A stretch of 64,000 bases of DNA from Euborellia annulipes (Eukaryota; Arthropoda; Insecta; Dermaptera; Anisolabididae), in contig JAKCPI010007946.1 of NCBI GenBank assembly GCA_023213315.1, positions 1 through 64,000 of the forward strand, given 5' to 3'. The stretch's first letter is position 1. Each line of letters opens with the position of its first letter. Both the position numbers and the translations under genes were made by a program. This document shows, in pieces, positions 35,995 through 59,600 of the stretch. The notes below the pieces were generated by a model. It had not been told where the DNA came from, did no database searches, and worked only from the letters and a program-made list of their open reading frames with translations.

Positions 35995-36257
35995 AAAAAA
36001 ACATTCACACTTTTTCTCATTCACACTCACACTCACACACACATTCACACTGTCTTTTCGGCAGCTCAGGCCATATAAGACATTTACGATAACCGTTATT
36101 TATGAATTTTTATATATATTAGGGTCCAGGCATTTTTATTTAAGCCATCTGGTATCCAATTGGCTTAAATAAAATCATCGGACTGCCTGGGGTCCGAACC
36201 CGCGACGTTTGGTATATGAGGTTAGCACGCTAACCTCTACACCACGCCCCGTGGGCA
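35995..36257 (-). mobile_element. tRNA-derived SINE, near full length
   Basis: Reverse-strand copy of the 34335-34600 SINE. The tRNA-like head GGTGTAGAGGTTAGCGTGC...GCGGGTTCGGACCCC is at the right end; the tail with TGAGTGTGAATG repeats and A-run is at the left. It ends about 70 bp upstream of the first coding exon of synthetase 2. Confidence 0.82.
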
Positions 36258-36332
36258 CAATATATATTTAATCTTTATATTTTATAATTGTCTTTGTTTG
36301 ATAAAATTTCTATTTTTCATTACAGTTTGAAA

Positions 36333-39300
36333 ATGGGAGACGATTCTAAAATTTTGCGCAACCCTGGAGAAGAATTCCAACTCATTTCTCTTTCTCAACT
36401 CATCTACGATCGTTTGACTCAATTCAAGGATAACCTGATTCTAGTAATTATTCTTTTTTTTTAATCTAATATATTAATATATAATTATTTGAAAAAAAGA
36501 AATTATTATTAAGAATAACTCTAACTAGTAGTTTATTTCTTGGACAAGTTTAACGGATGGTATGTATATATAATCAAAAAATTATTAAAATTTTTAATAA
36601 TTTATTAGTTCTTGACAGATGCATTACTGTTTCGGCCCAACTCAACTGTGGACTGCATCCACACTCTTTCATTTTAGAAATTATTATATTATATTTTAAT
36701 GCATTTCATGTAGAAGTGGCTGTGATTGAATATATCTATCAAATTTAATTATACTTCAATATTTTTATAAGAACAAATCAGAAGCCAAAGTGATTTTTGG
36801 ATGACGATGATTTTATATAGAGCATTTGTTCCCAATCGATGTGCCTCAGCACCCAAGGGTGCCGCAAGATATTTTAAAAAACTAAAAAAAAAATAAAGAG
36901 GCGGAAAAAATAAAGTTTTGCTAAAAAACGGTCAAATGATTTTAACTTAAGGGGAAAAAATTTAGCTTTGCTAAAAAAAGGCCAAACGATTTCCGCGCAA
37001 GGGGAAAAAATTTCGTTTTTCTAGTGGAAAAAAAGGAAGGGTACCCCTAGTGTGTAATGTTATTCTCAAAAGAAAAATCTCTTTTTCAGGTGGATATCGA
37101 TCAAAATAAGGAATTAACTGGAAGTCAAATCTTAGATCACAGTTTACGTCTCGCAGAGGCTTTCCGTCAACAAGGATTTGCTAAAGGCGATATCATTCTC
37201 ACATCATGTTACAATCAATGGCAATTCCCAATTATTACATTGGCTTGTATGTTTCTTGGATGTCCAATTGCTCCTCTAAATCCCTCTTATACTATTGGTG
37301 AGTGATGTTACTCAAAAAAAATATTATATAACTATATCCTTAATGAAGACTAGAGATGACTGTGATGATAATAGAATAAGGAACGCTCTGAGGAGGGCAG
37401 CCAGCATTTCGTCGATGTTTCGGGAACGCTTCGCTTCAATCCTCAGGACGAGATAATTGTTGAACAATAGATAGATTATTTATTATATTCTAGGATGATA
37501 AGGAGAAAAAACCAGCTTCCTTTTTCTCTCTCCCTACTTCAATTTATTTGCAAATATTTCGGCTCCTATACAGGGGCCATCTTCAGTGCATATAACTTTT
37601 ATTCAGAACCTGTTAATTAGATCATACACTGGCATAGAACGTGCAGGCACGAAGCTCATGCCCTCAATTGTTCTCAAATATTTTTACAAAATTGACAATC
37701 TCTCTCAGAAAATTCATATATGCACTGAAGATGGCCCCTGTATAGGAGCCGAAATATTTGCAAATAAATTGAAGTAGTGAGAGAGAAAAAGGAAGCTGGT
37801 TTTTTCTCCTTAGCGTTCTAATCTACAATTCCCAGCTGTAACCAGTGGCGGATCCAGAGGAGTTTCTCGGAGGGGGTAATCTGATGTGACTGGTCGCACA
37901 GCACACAATTTTTTCTTATTATCAGTAATTTAAAGGTGCACTGTAGTTGTTTACCAGAATTTATATACAAATGAAATTTTTGAGTATTTTTAAAATTTTA
38001 TATTAAAAACACAATTATTTTCCCAAAAAAAAATATTTTTCTCAAATCTCAGGGGGGGGGTAATTACCCCCTTTACCCGCCCTTGGCTGTAACACATCTT
38101 TTTATTATAATCCAGGGCCGGAACTACGAGATTTTTTAGGGGGGGGGGGGCAAAATTTAATTTGCCACCCCCTCATTAAAATTTTCTATACAAAATTCAT
38201 ATCATTTTACCTTTTTTTTAGCAAATCTTTCTTTAATTGCCGCCCCGTGATATCTGCCGCCCGGGGCACATGCACCCACTGCCCCTCCCTAGATCCGGCC
38301 CTGTTATAATCAATTTATTCTTCGACAATTATTACTACTATATCGTTTCTTACTATATCCTTAATATTTATACTATATATCTCTAAATATTAATGTTATT
38401 TAAATAAGGATGTTAATAAGATAAATTAAACCAGCAATTGCTTTCCATAGTAAAATAATTTATTTATTAAATCTTTAGGATTGCATAACGCATTCCATCT
38501 TTAGTGTCTCAAATTATATAAATGTGGAGCTTATATTTAAGATAATATAATATAAATATATAGATAATTAATATTAGCAATTATTATATAGTATATTTTT
38601 TATATTTTCCAGATGAAATTAAACATTCATTTAATATAATAAAACCTAAGAAAATTATATGCAATTTAAAAATTGCACCAAAAATGAAAAATACTGGATA
38701 TGATATAAAAGATAAAATTATAACCGTCGAATCTTCCTCGAAATATCCATCAATCCATAAATTTTTTCAGGTAGGTTATTCTCTTTTCTTTTTTACTTTC
38801 TCTTACCCTATATGTTAATATATAGAGAGAGAAAGTAATAGTAATAATTTGATGCAACACTTGAGAGATTGTTGATTGGCTACATCAGTGGTTTCCAAAC
38901 TTTATGTTATCAAGCCTCCCTTAAAAATATTTAATCGAATAACGCCTCCCCCCTCCCCCCTCCCCATTTTATAAACTATTACAATACAAAAAATTTTTAT
39001 TGCAAAATAATTTATTAATACAAACTATTATATTGTTTATTTATAAAACTTTAGCAGTTATTATTTAGAAAATTTCTCGCTGTGGTTAATATTCGCGCTT
39101 CCCCTAAGACTAGTCCCCGCCTCCCTAGGGAGGCGCGCCTCACGGCCTGGTCCTGATGACAGTTAAATTTTTCTATTTAATTTATTGAATATTTTTTAGA
39201 CTGAGAAGAATCTTTTTCAATTTAAAAATGAAAATGTTAATGAGATCCAAGATCGTCTCTTATGTATTTTAAGCTCAAGTGGAACCACAGGACTACCCAA

Positions 39301-42300
39301 AGGAGTGATGATCACAAACAAAAATCTTTTATATTCTATCATGCCAAGGTATATATTATACTTTTATAATAATTATTTAAATGATACAGTAGAATCCTGA
39401 TAATTCGTATCATCACGAGATTAAAATATTAATATTAACTAGGTAGAGCTTTGTTTAAAAGAGATAGAATATTTTTCAAACAACGCTCAAATAGACTGTA
39501 GATAAGCATGGGCGTAACTAGAGAATCTGGCTGGGGGGGCCATGGGACCAGCCATCCTCGCTGGGGGGGGGGGGGCATGAGACCAGATAACCTCGGTGGG
39601 CGAGTCATTCCACGTCAAATCGATACACTTTTTAACCTCACCATCTCAGATTTGTATGAAATTTGGGTCATAGGTAGAGTCAATAGAGACTAAGAAAAAG
39701 CCCCAATTTCAACTTGATATCTCAACTCGTTTAAGAAATATGGCGTGTTAAAGTTGTCAAAAATGGCAAAAAATCGACCTAACCACATCTATTTAAATTG
39801 CTCTAAAATCTCTTAGAGATGAGATAGAGAGATGAATGAGGTGTCATTTTACAGCTTTTTAGACACCCTTTCCAATGATATACAACACACCTGGGGTGGT
39901 AATAAAAAAAATTTTTAATTTCAAAATCAAAAATTTAAATTAATTTTTCTCAAAAAGTACCCCTTCGAAAATTTTGAAAAAATTCTAAAATGGTCCTTGC
40001 TTAAAGGTTAAAAGATAATATAAGCCTCATCGAGGGATCATGATGGGATCATAGAGAAAAATTAATTAAAACAACCCTTGCGTTAGTTTTTTGTCATAAT
40101 TGGGAAACATTATACAGGCTAACAGTGATTTTGGTACCGGGACTAGTTTGAGCTATTCTCGTCGCTATATGCGTCGTCCTTTTTCCAAAAATGCCGTCAG
40201 TTTTGCTCGAATATCTCTAGTTTTAGAGATATAGAGAATATAACGTTTTAATTGAAATTCTGCTCTAAAGCGGCTCTTATTTTGAGTTTTCTAGATTTTT
40301 TTATGGTGTTTTCTCTTAAAGATATACAGGTAGCTAAGATACATAGAAAATCTAGAGATTCTGCCCAATCAGAAGTGATTTAGTGGTGCAAAACACGGCT
40401 AAAAGTTGAAAAAATTCAATTTTTCCAGCCATCATTCATTCGTGCAAATCGGTTAATTATTAACGAAATTATAAACAAAATAGTTAATCTACAAGTCAAA
40501 GATAAGAAAATTTTATGATTAAGATGTTGTTTTGCTTAGAAGAATTCTTGGGTGTAGTGATAGCGCTGAAATAACAAGTTTATAATTTCTTTAATAATTA
40601 ACCGATTTGCACAAATGAATGATTTCTGGAAAGCTAAAGAGTTACAGAATATCGTACATATATGTTTTTTGCATTCAGGGATGTTAAAAAAATTTTAGGG
40701 TTGTCCAAAGTTAAGAAAAACTGGAAAAATTGAATTTTTTTCAACTTTTAGCCGTGTTTTGCACCACTAAATCACTTCTGATTGGGCAGAATCTCTAGAT
40801 TTTCTATGTATCTTAGCTACCTGTATATCTTTAAGAGAAAACACCATAAAAAAATCTAGAAAACTCAAAATAAGAGCCGCTTTAGAGCAGAATTTCAATT
40901 AAAACGTTATATTCTCTATATCTCTAAAACTAGAGATATTCGAGCAAAACTGACGGCATTTTTGGAAAAAGGACGACGCATATAGCGACGAGAATAGCTC
41001 AAACTAGTCCCGGTACCAAAATCACTGTTAGCCTGTATAATGTTTCCCAATTATGACAAAAAACTAACGCAAGGGTTGTTTTAATTAATTTTTCTATGAT
41101 CCCATCATGATCCCTCGATGAGGCTTATATTATTTTTTAACCTTTAAGCAAGGACCATTTTAGAATTTTTTCAAAATTTTCGAAGTGGTACTTTTTGAGA
41201 AAAATTAATTTAAATTTTTGATTTTGAAATTAAAATTTTTTTTTTTATTACCGCCCCAGGTGTGTTGAATATCATTGGAAAGGGCGTCTAAAAAGCTGTA
41301 AAATGACACCTCATTCATCTCTCTATCTCATCTCTAAGAGATTTTAGAGCAATTTAAATAGATGTGGTTAGGTCGATTTTTTGCCATTTTTGACAACTTT
41401 AACACGCCATATTTCTTAAACGAGTTGAGATATCAAGTTGAAATTGGGGCTTTTTCTTAGTCTCTATTGACTCTACCTATGACCCAAATTTCATACAAAT
41501 CTGAGATGGTGAGGTTAAAAAGTGTATCGATTTGACGTGGAAAGAATGACTCGGGCCTGGAAAGCCCCATATTTTCTCAATTTTTCTTGGGGCAAAGAGC
41601 TTTCTGGGGGGGGGGGCCACGAGCCTTCTGGGGGGGGGGCCAGGCCCCCCCGGGACCCCCCCCTAGTTACGCCCATGTAGATAAGCCAGTTAATATATCG
41701 TTTAAGATAATCAATTTGCGAGATAAGTTCGTGTTTGATTGGGAAAAAATTGCTCCCCCTTGAGTCGAACCAGGATCTCCACGCTTATTTATTTAAATCG
41801 CATTTCATCTCTCTTTAGGGGTTGCAGCCCAAGCAGGCTTCTAGAATTGTGACCCAGTTCTAATCGTGCTTGCTAAATGGCGTGCAGTTTTTAAGATCTT
41901 TTTCGTGTCAATGAAATTTTAATTTCATTATTATAAGATACGAGAGTTTGTTTATTGGGGCGGCGACCTAGGATAAAGGCCGGACGCGAAAGCGTAGAGG
42001 TCCTAGTTCTTCTCCAGGGGACGCAATTTTTGTCCAATCAAACACGAACTTATCTCGCAAATTTATTATCTTAAAATATTAATGCCATTATTATACAAAC
42101 CACAAAAGCTTTTTTATCATTTGTTTTTAATTTTAATTTATTTTATTTTTTAGGCTCAATACTAGTCTACCTTTTCAAATAAAAACTTTGTGTATAGTTC
42201 CATTTTTTCATTCATATGGCTTTAATGTAATCTTGGGACATTTTGTAACTGGAAATACTCTTATATTTTTATCCCGGTTTAATCCTCGAAAATATCTTCA

Positions 42301-45300
42301 TACAATTGAGAAATATAAGGTAAGAAAGTTAAGCCATATTTAAAATAAAGAATATAAACTACTGTATAATACAAAACTTTAGAAACTTAATAATTTCTAT
42401 TATCAAAATAAGGGAAATTATCATATTTCCTCCTTTAAATGTATATGTTGAATTGTATGACCCTTCCTCCATATTGTCACATTTTTATATATTCAGTATT
42501 CAGTAGAAAATTTATCTTATTTTTTTTTACAGGTACAACTTCTACCGATTGTACCTACGCTTGCGAATTTTTTACTTAAGCATCCTATGATTTCAAAATT
42601 TGATTTATCGAGTTTACTTTTAATAACGTCAGGTGCTGCTAGTCTTTCGAAAGAAATCGAAGAAGAACTCGGAAAAAAATTTAGTGTCCAAGTTTTTCAG
42701 GTAATGTAATTAATTTATCTTGATGTATGTTGACTGAAGTGGAGTTGATGAGTGCAGCCAGCTATAAATAAGCCTCTGAATGAATGAATACTTTTCAAAA
42801 CGACATAAATACATGTAGATTATGTGGCAGGTGTTATAATTCTTTATAACTTTTAAGAGTTGAGTTCCGAACGTTTTAATTTGTTATTTTTTTTTAATTC
42901 GGAATCTTTTCTTTGAATTTGAATTCTTTATTTCAAGCAGGAAGACCTAATCCATTGGCTTAAAAATTCTCCCTCGTACATTTTTTAACCACCAACAACT
43001 GGACTCGAACCAGGACTTGCCGCTTTCTCGGCAGCCCTAATTGGACAGACGACCAAGGATAAAGGTAGTTAAGATTAAAAGGCAGGGAAGATGTCAGGAT
43101 ATCTTCTATCAAATAAAACTCTCAATCCCGAAGACGTTTCGGCTTTAATTACATAATTCCATCGTCAATTCTTATGAGAATATTGGCAATCTCAAGGTAT
43201 ACACCATTGAGATACAGATTGAGTTGTCATATATATAAAAACATATATAAAATTATATAAAATATAAAATTTGCTCATAAGATGACGTATACTCATCAGT
43301 TTATATGCCGAAGTCTCAAATGTATATCAATACTTATACATTTGAGACGGATTACCTTATGTAATTAAAGCCGAAACGTCTTTGGGATTGGGATTTTTAT
43401 TTGATAGAGGCTATCCTGTTTGGCTGACATAACTCTCTCCCTGCCTATTAATCTAATCATTGAACATTCAATCGACATAAAGGTAGTTAATCCGCCGCGA
43501 AAGCGAAAATCTTGGTACGATTTTAGAGGGCACGATTTGCCCAATCAAAAAACACTCATCTCACAAATTTTCCATATCTTAAACAGTATAAAATTTCATT
43601 TCAAATTTCTAATTTGCTCAAATAGCTTTTAGCATATTATATATAAATATCTGTGACGTATAAAACATAATAGATAAATGTATTTATGTCGTTTTTTCAA
43701 GAAAAAAATTCTTTGAAAAGCTGTAAAATATATCAAATCTTCGTTCCTTCAGAACCAGTGTATTACAATCTTTTTGAATACCCCTTTAGAGGTTGAAAAA
43801 TTCTGGCTACCCCCACCCCCTTGGGGGCAGACAAAAAGTTAGTAAATTAAAATACTTTTCTTTAATAGAAAATCTTATAGATTTAGCTGCTGACGGCATG
43901 CTTAAAATGGAATTCATTCACAAGTTACTGAATAGTACCACGATTTGACAAATTTTTGAAAAATAAATAAGCCTATCCTTTTCACAGAAATTGTGTTTTT
44001 ATTGTAGTGTGGAATTTTGCCTTATTCCTTTTGTTAGCGAGTCCCCGAGGAAGGCTTCGCGATCCCCCAAGGGGTTGCGACCCACAGTTTCAAAACTCTG
44101 CTTCAGAGGATTAATACTTACGCTGCACTCATTCATTTATATAACTTTAGTTATAATATTATTTTATTAAAAAAAAACTAAACAAAATGTTTTTTAGGGT
44201 TATGGTTTAACCGAGTCTACTTTTGGAATTACATATAATAGACTTGAGACCTTATTAAAGCCCGGATCAGCTGGCCCACTTTATCCAAATATGGAATGCA
44301 AGGTACTTTTTTCTATACTGGTAAATAATTTAGTAAATAATACTTTCTAATTACAAAATAAACAATTTTTTAGGTAGTTGATATAGAAACTGGAAAAATT
44401 CTTGGGGCGAATCAACAAGGTGAACTTTGTTTTCGGGGGCCATTAATTGTAAAAGGATATCTAAATGACGAAAAAGCCACTCGGGATCTCTTTGATGAAG
44501 ATGGCTTTTTGCATTCTGGAGATATCGGCTATTACGATGAAGACGGATATATATTCATAGTTGATCGACTCAAAGAACTAATCAAATATAAAGCATTCCA
44601 GGTGGGATGATGTTATATTAGCCCTATACTTGTATTATATTTTTAAATATGCACATCAATTTTGCACACTAATTTTATTGCTTTTTTAGGTACCGCCTGC
44701 AGAGATTGAAGCTCATCTTTTAAATCATCCTGGTATTCAAGACGCAGCTGTCGTTGGTCTTGCAGATCCTAAAAATGGCGAAATTCCAGTTGCCTATGTG
44801 GTTTTAGACCCGATAAAAGGCAAATCTTTAACGGCAAAGCAAATCATCGATTATGTTGCTGGTAAAAAGAATTTATTTTATATTTAATAGGACCATAATT
44901 TTGTAAATAAAATCTTTTTGTGGCGATTAAAAAATGTATTAACTTTAAAGAGTTGAATATGGCAAGTTTAGTCGATAGTGTTGCGTTTTCAATAAAAGAA
45001 AAAAATTTAAAGTCCTCTATAGTAGTCAGTGGATATAGGCTTTTAATCGATATCACATCATCATAAAGAGAATTATCTAAAACTATTTAAAAAAAAAATA
45101 TTAAAAGAAATTTTTCCTCCTGACTATGTCAAGATATATCCTTATACGCAAATGAATTACTATAATGAATATTACAATTAAATGCATAGTTATTTTTTAT
45201 TATTCGATTAAAAACTATGTATATTTATTGCTTTTTGAAGTAATTTTCTGTATATTTATTCTAATATTTTTTTTTTTTCAATTTTAGCTCATGTATCTTC

Positions 45301-45415
45301 TGAAAAACAACTCCGAGGTGGTGTGCGCTTTGTTAAAGAAATTCCAAAAAATGCAACAGGCAAAATTCTTCGTCGGGTTTTAAGAGAAAAATTAAATGCA
45401 AAATCTAAACTTTAA
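36333..45415 (+). CDS. luciferase/4CL-like acyl-CoA synthetase 2 with C-terminal SKL
   Basis: Ten phase-consistent GT-AG exons: 36333-36443, 37090-37297, 38613-38770, 39200-39348, 42154-42319, 42533-42700, 44198-44302, 44374-44601, 44690-44861, 45288-45415; 530 aa. Same reaction class as synthetase 1. Motifs: [12 protein letters not shown] (about 184-195), [16 protein letters not shown] (about 321-328), HSGD (about 402-405), [13 protein letters not shown] (the usual KGYQ is KAFQ) and [11 protein letters not shown] with Lys about 514. The last residues are SKL, a canonical PTS1, so a peroxisomal location is expected. The stop is followed by AATAAA at 45645-45650. Exons 8 and 9 have exactly the same lengths (228 and 172 nt) as in synthetase 1 and most intron phases agree; the exon 3/4 and 6/7 junctions differ. 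Intron 4 carries a 2.17-kb palindromic element. Substrate unknown. Confidence 0.94.
37411..37450 (-). ncRNA. hammerhead-like motif, solo, decayed
   Basis: CTGAGGA core and stem I TCGTC/GACGA are intact on the - strand, but the 3' core reads GAAACATC instead of GAAACGTC and stem II is imperfect. In synthetase 2 intron 2. Confidence 0.5.
37549..37590 (-). ncRNA. hammerhead-ribozyme motif with U-A stem III
   Basis: Reading -: TGCA, CTGAAGA (37586-37580), stem II GGC.CC/GG.GCC, GAAATATT (37560-37553), TGCA. Core bases are consensus. Stem III is U-A instead of C-G and the site is AUU, which satisfies the NUH rule. Stem I is TGCA/TGCA. Both arms are identical here. Confidence 0.6.
37721..37762 (+). 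ncRNA. hammerhead-ribozyme motif with U-A stem III (mirror)
   Basis: Same sequence as 37549-37590 in the other arm: TGCA, CTGAAGA 37725-37731, GAAATATT 37751-37758, TGCA 37759-37762. Sense to synthetase 2, in intron 2. Confidence 0.6.
38113..38303. mobile_element. MITE with CAGGGCCGGA ends and 8-bp duplication
   Basis: CAGGGCCGGAACTACGAG at the left, AGATCCGGCCCTG at the right; flanked by TTATAATC at 38105-38112 and 38304-38311. Poly-G and GCCGCCC tracts inside. hAT-like by duplication length. In synthetase 2 intron 2. Confidence 0.85.
38793..38839 (+). repeat. family A 5' hairpin fragment
   Basis: ACTTTCTCTTACCCTATATG...TATATAGAGAGAGAAAGTA: only the 5' palindrome of family A, placed just after exon 3 of synthetase 2. 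Confidence 0.65.
38888..39165. mobile_element. hAT-like MITE, partly eroded
   Basis: Begins CAGTGGTTTCCAAACTT. The interior matches the 35192-35449 element in reverse (TTAAAAATATTTAATCGAA, ACGCCTCCCCCC, GGGAGGCGCGCCTC). The far terminus is lost. Confidence 0.68.
39507..41677. mobile_element. 2.17-kb palindromic element with 8-bp target duplication
   Basis: Outer ends CATGGGCGTAACTAG and its complement CTAGTTACGCCCATG, flanked by TAGATAAG at 39499-39506 and 41678-41685. Inside, G-rich borders enclose a giant inverted repeat: 39602 GAGTCATTCCACGTCAAATC to about 40475, and about 40580 to 41552 ending in its complement. The two arms are almost identical, with a central insertion on the right of about 90 bp. 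No ORF of note. The duplication length suggests a hAT-type mechanism; the internal palindrome may be a second, nested element. Located in synthetase 2 intron 4. Confidence 0.88.
41690..42075. repeat. foldback with tRNA-like tips (13.3-kb family)
   Basis: ATATCGTTTAAGATAATCAATTTGCG...GTTTGATTGGG at the left and complement CCAATCAAACACGAAC...CGCAAATTTATTATCTTAA at the right. Inside are GAGTCGAACCAGGATCTCC and GGTCCTAGTTCTTCTCCAGG. Same family as 13300-13650. Confidence 0.7.
42995..43590. repeat. tRNA-tipped foldback interrupted by a hammerhead foldback
   Basis: The left half (ACTGGACTCGAACCAGGAC...GATAAAGGTAGTTAA) and right half (AAAGGTAGTTAATCCGCCGCGAAAGCG...GCCCAATCAAAAAACACTCATCTCACAAATT) belong to the 13.3-kb family. 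A second foldback of about 330 bp (43100-43430: TCTATCAAATAAAA arms, GACGTTTCGGC and GCCGAAACGTC) sits between them. Repeated AAAGGTAGTTAA at the junctions fits an insertion. Confidence 0.7.
43128..43172 (-). ncRNA. hammerhead-like motif, degenerate
   Basis: - strand TTGACGA (C3 to T), a long imperfect stem II with AATTA/TAATT, GAAACGTC at 43140-43133. The opposite arm (GAAACGTC 43373-43380, + strand) lacks the CTGA half. Confidence 0.42.
43757..44105. mobile_element. possible hAT remnant
   Basis: Starts CAGTGTATTACAATCTTTTTG and ends GTTGCGACCCACAGTTTCAAAACTCTG, with a CCCCCACCCCCTTGGGGG palindrome. The terminal motifs are typical of hAT-derived repeats, but no target duplication is clear. 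It lies just upstream of exon 7 of synthetase 2. Confidence 0.45.
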
Positions 45416-46879
45416 AAATTTTATCTAAACATCGAGAAAATTTTAAGAATACGGGTATTGGAACAAGAAAAAATGATATGGTAATCCATCACTCAACTTA
45501 TAAGATATTCAGCTAGTCATAATTTTTTTAAAATAGCATCGAATCAGACAAATTTATTTTAAATAATTTGTAATTTGTTATAAGGCTATTTTATCCAGTG
45601 CTTGGTCTCGAGAAAAGGAGATTCAAGCGATTGTGGTGTCCTAAAATAAATTTGTATGAATTAATAATATATATTTACACCGTCTGTTTAAAGAGGGAAG
45701 AGATACAGCAAAACGAAACCATTGGATGCTCAATAAAAATTTAAAAATACATGGTTAATTTTTTCTCTTATCCATTTAACTCTATCTTTAGGATTAAATA
45801 TAATCATAATATAATCCAGTACACCTACAATGAAACGTTTATTTTTGAATTTTTATTAAATATATCCAAAGGCTGCTATTTTCTATCCCTGACTTAATCC
45901 TTATTTTATAGCAGCATGGACAAGAAATTTTAGGAAAAGGTGAAAGATAGCTAAAAATGCCCGCGTTTTAAACGCGTTTTTGACTCGTTTCTAACGCGTT
46001 AGAAACGCTCGAACGCCAGCTAACGCGTTCAAAACGCCCGTGTAGAAACTCTCATTTAAACTCCTTTGTTTGAGTCGCGTTTTTGTCTCGCGTTTTTAAA
46101 AACGCAGAAAAAAAACGCTCGCGTAGATGGCTCTAAGAGCTCTTAGAATCTGCACCATTCCTCAACGATCCTTGGGATCCACATTAGTAGTTTATCCCTC
46201 TGAATAATAAATAAAAACAAATAATTTTCAGAAATTTTTTTTAGAAATAAGTTAAACCTGCTATGTGGATCCATAGATCATTAAGAGATCACGAAGATCG
46301 GAAAAGCGTGGAATTCTAAGTAATAAATCGGCCTACCTTCACATATTTATAAATAAAGTGATTTCAATAAAGAAATAATTTTATTTCTAAATTATTAACA
46401 AAATGAGTGCACAAAATTGTTACTTAAATTTATATATTTTTATTAATATCTTATATATCATAATTATTGATGATAACAATAATTCTAATTTTTGTTACGA
46501 TTATATTTCTTCTTTTTTTTCTATTTATTTTAAAAGTATTTTGTTATAAAATGTATATGCTATATATATCGACGTTCTAATTAGTAAAGTGCCTAACTCC
46601 ATTTTTGTTTATTTTTCAGGAGGGCCAAAAAACTTTTCATTGTCATTGTTAGAGCCACTGTTAAACACTTTTCGTGCGGCAAATTTTCGAACTGAAAAAT
46701 TTGAATAACGCTCTTACCCAGTTCAGGGCATATGGAGAATAATATTTTTCAACAGAAAACACAAAAAAATGATTTTCGAAAAAAGTGGGGACACTTTTCT
46801 AATTAGAGCGTCGATATACTTTGTTTAAAAATTACTCTAAAAATATCATTGTTCATTTGGTATATAATCAAGTTTAATT
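45416..46879. other. convergent intergenic region
   Basis: Between the 3' ends of synthetase 2 and the - strand carboxylesterase. It holds AATAAA at 45645-45650 (+), an AACGCG-rich hairpin-prone repeat at about 45950-46140, and a MITE at 46565-46817. No coding exon is visible. Confidence 0.6.
46565..46817. mobile_element. Tc1/mariner-like MITE
   Basis: Ends TCGACGTTCTAATTAGTAAAGTG and complement CACTTTTCTAATTAGAGCGTCGA, flanked by TATA. About 250 bp, non-coding. Confidence 0.72.
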
Positions 46880-59179
<12,300 letters not shown>

Positions 59180-59439
59180 CGGCCACTACCTGTCAATTAC
59201 ACAGCACACGGTTAAACACTTGAATGACACAACAAGCACGGTCCACCCACCCAAGGCAAATAGATAAAAATTAAGATAATCTAGAGTTTATAACATTACT
59301 CTTTCATCTTTCAATAAAATTAGGTTTGATAACAAAATATCAGCTCCAATTTCTTCCTGGTTCAAAATTATCTTTAGAAAAAGCAATTAAATTTCAATAT
59401 AGGTGAAATCAATTGTTTGTTGTTTATTTAAGATCTTTT

Positions 59440-59600
59440 TCGGCATCGAAGGCCATTTAGAACCCGTCTCTATTTATTTCAATTCTATTGGTAGCCAATC
59501 CAATTGAAATAAATTTTTGTCGCCTGAGACAGGATGCGAACCCTTCATCCCCCAGCATATGAGGCAGAAACTCTACCACTGAGCTAAGGCTCAAGGACCC
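59440..59600 (-). repeat. tRNA-derived SINE head or tRNA pseudogene
   Basis: - strand: CCTTAGCTCAGTGGTAGAG (good A-box/D-arm) and GGGTTCGCATCC (B-box). The acceptor strands do not pair cleanly, and the downstream TTTATTTCAATTGGATTGG body is shared with 19950-20070. Hence a SINE, not a working tRNA gene. Confidence 0.65.

Larger units (their letters stand above)
30010..36332. other. intergenic region between the two acyl-CoA synthetase genes
   Basis: About 6.3 kb, AT-rich, with no additional exons found. It carries the candidate poly(A) signal AATAAA at 30098-30103, a palindromic repeat (30713-30931), a hammerhead foldback (31424-31845), SINEs (34335-34600 and 35995-36257), a hAT MITE and poly-C runs (about 33410 and 34122). 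Confidence 0.6.
37499..37813. repeat. foldback element with divergent hammerhead motifs
   Basis: Arms of about 95 bp, from AAGGAGAAAAAACCAGCTTCC to its complement, almost identical, around a loop of about 125 bp. Located in synthetase 2 intron 2. Confidence 0.9.

Noticed and set aside
36600..36680. further hammerhead copy near CTGTTTCGGCCC
   Set aside because: GAAACAGTA is present on the - strand, but no CTGANGA and no stem II separate it; too degraded to call.
22960..45415. calling the synthetases luciferases
   Set aside because: Luciferase-type motifs are shared by non-luminescent acyl-CoA synthetases; nothing in the sequence shows light production.
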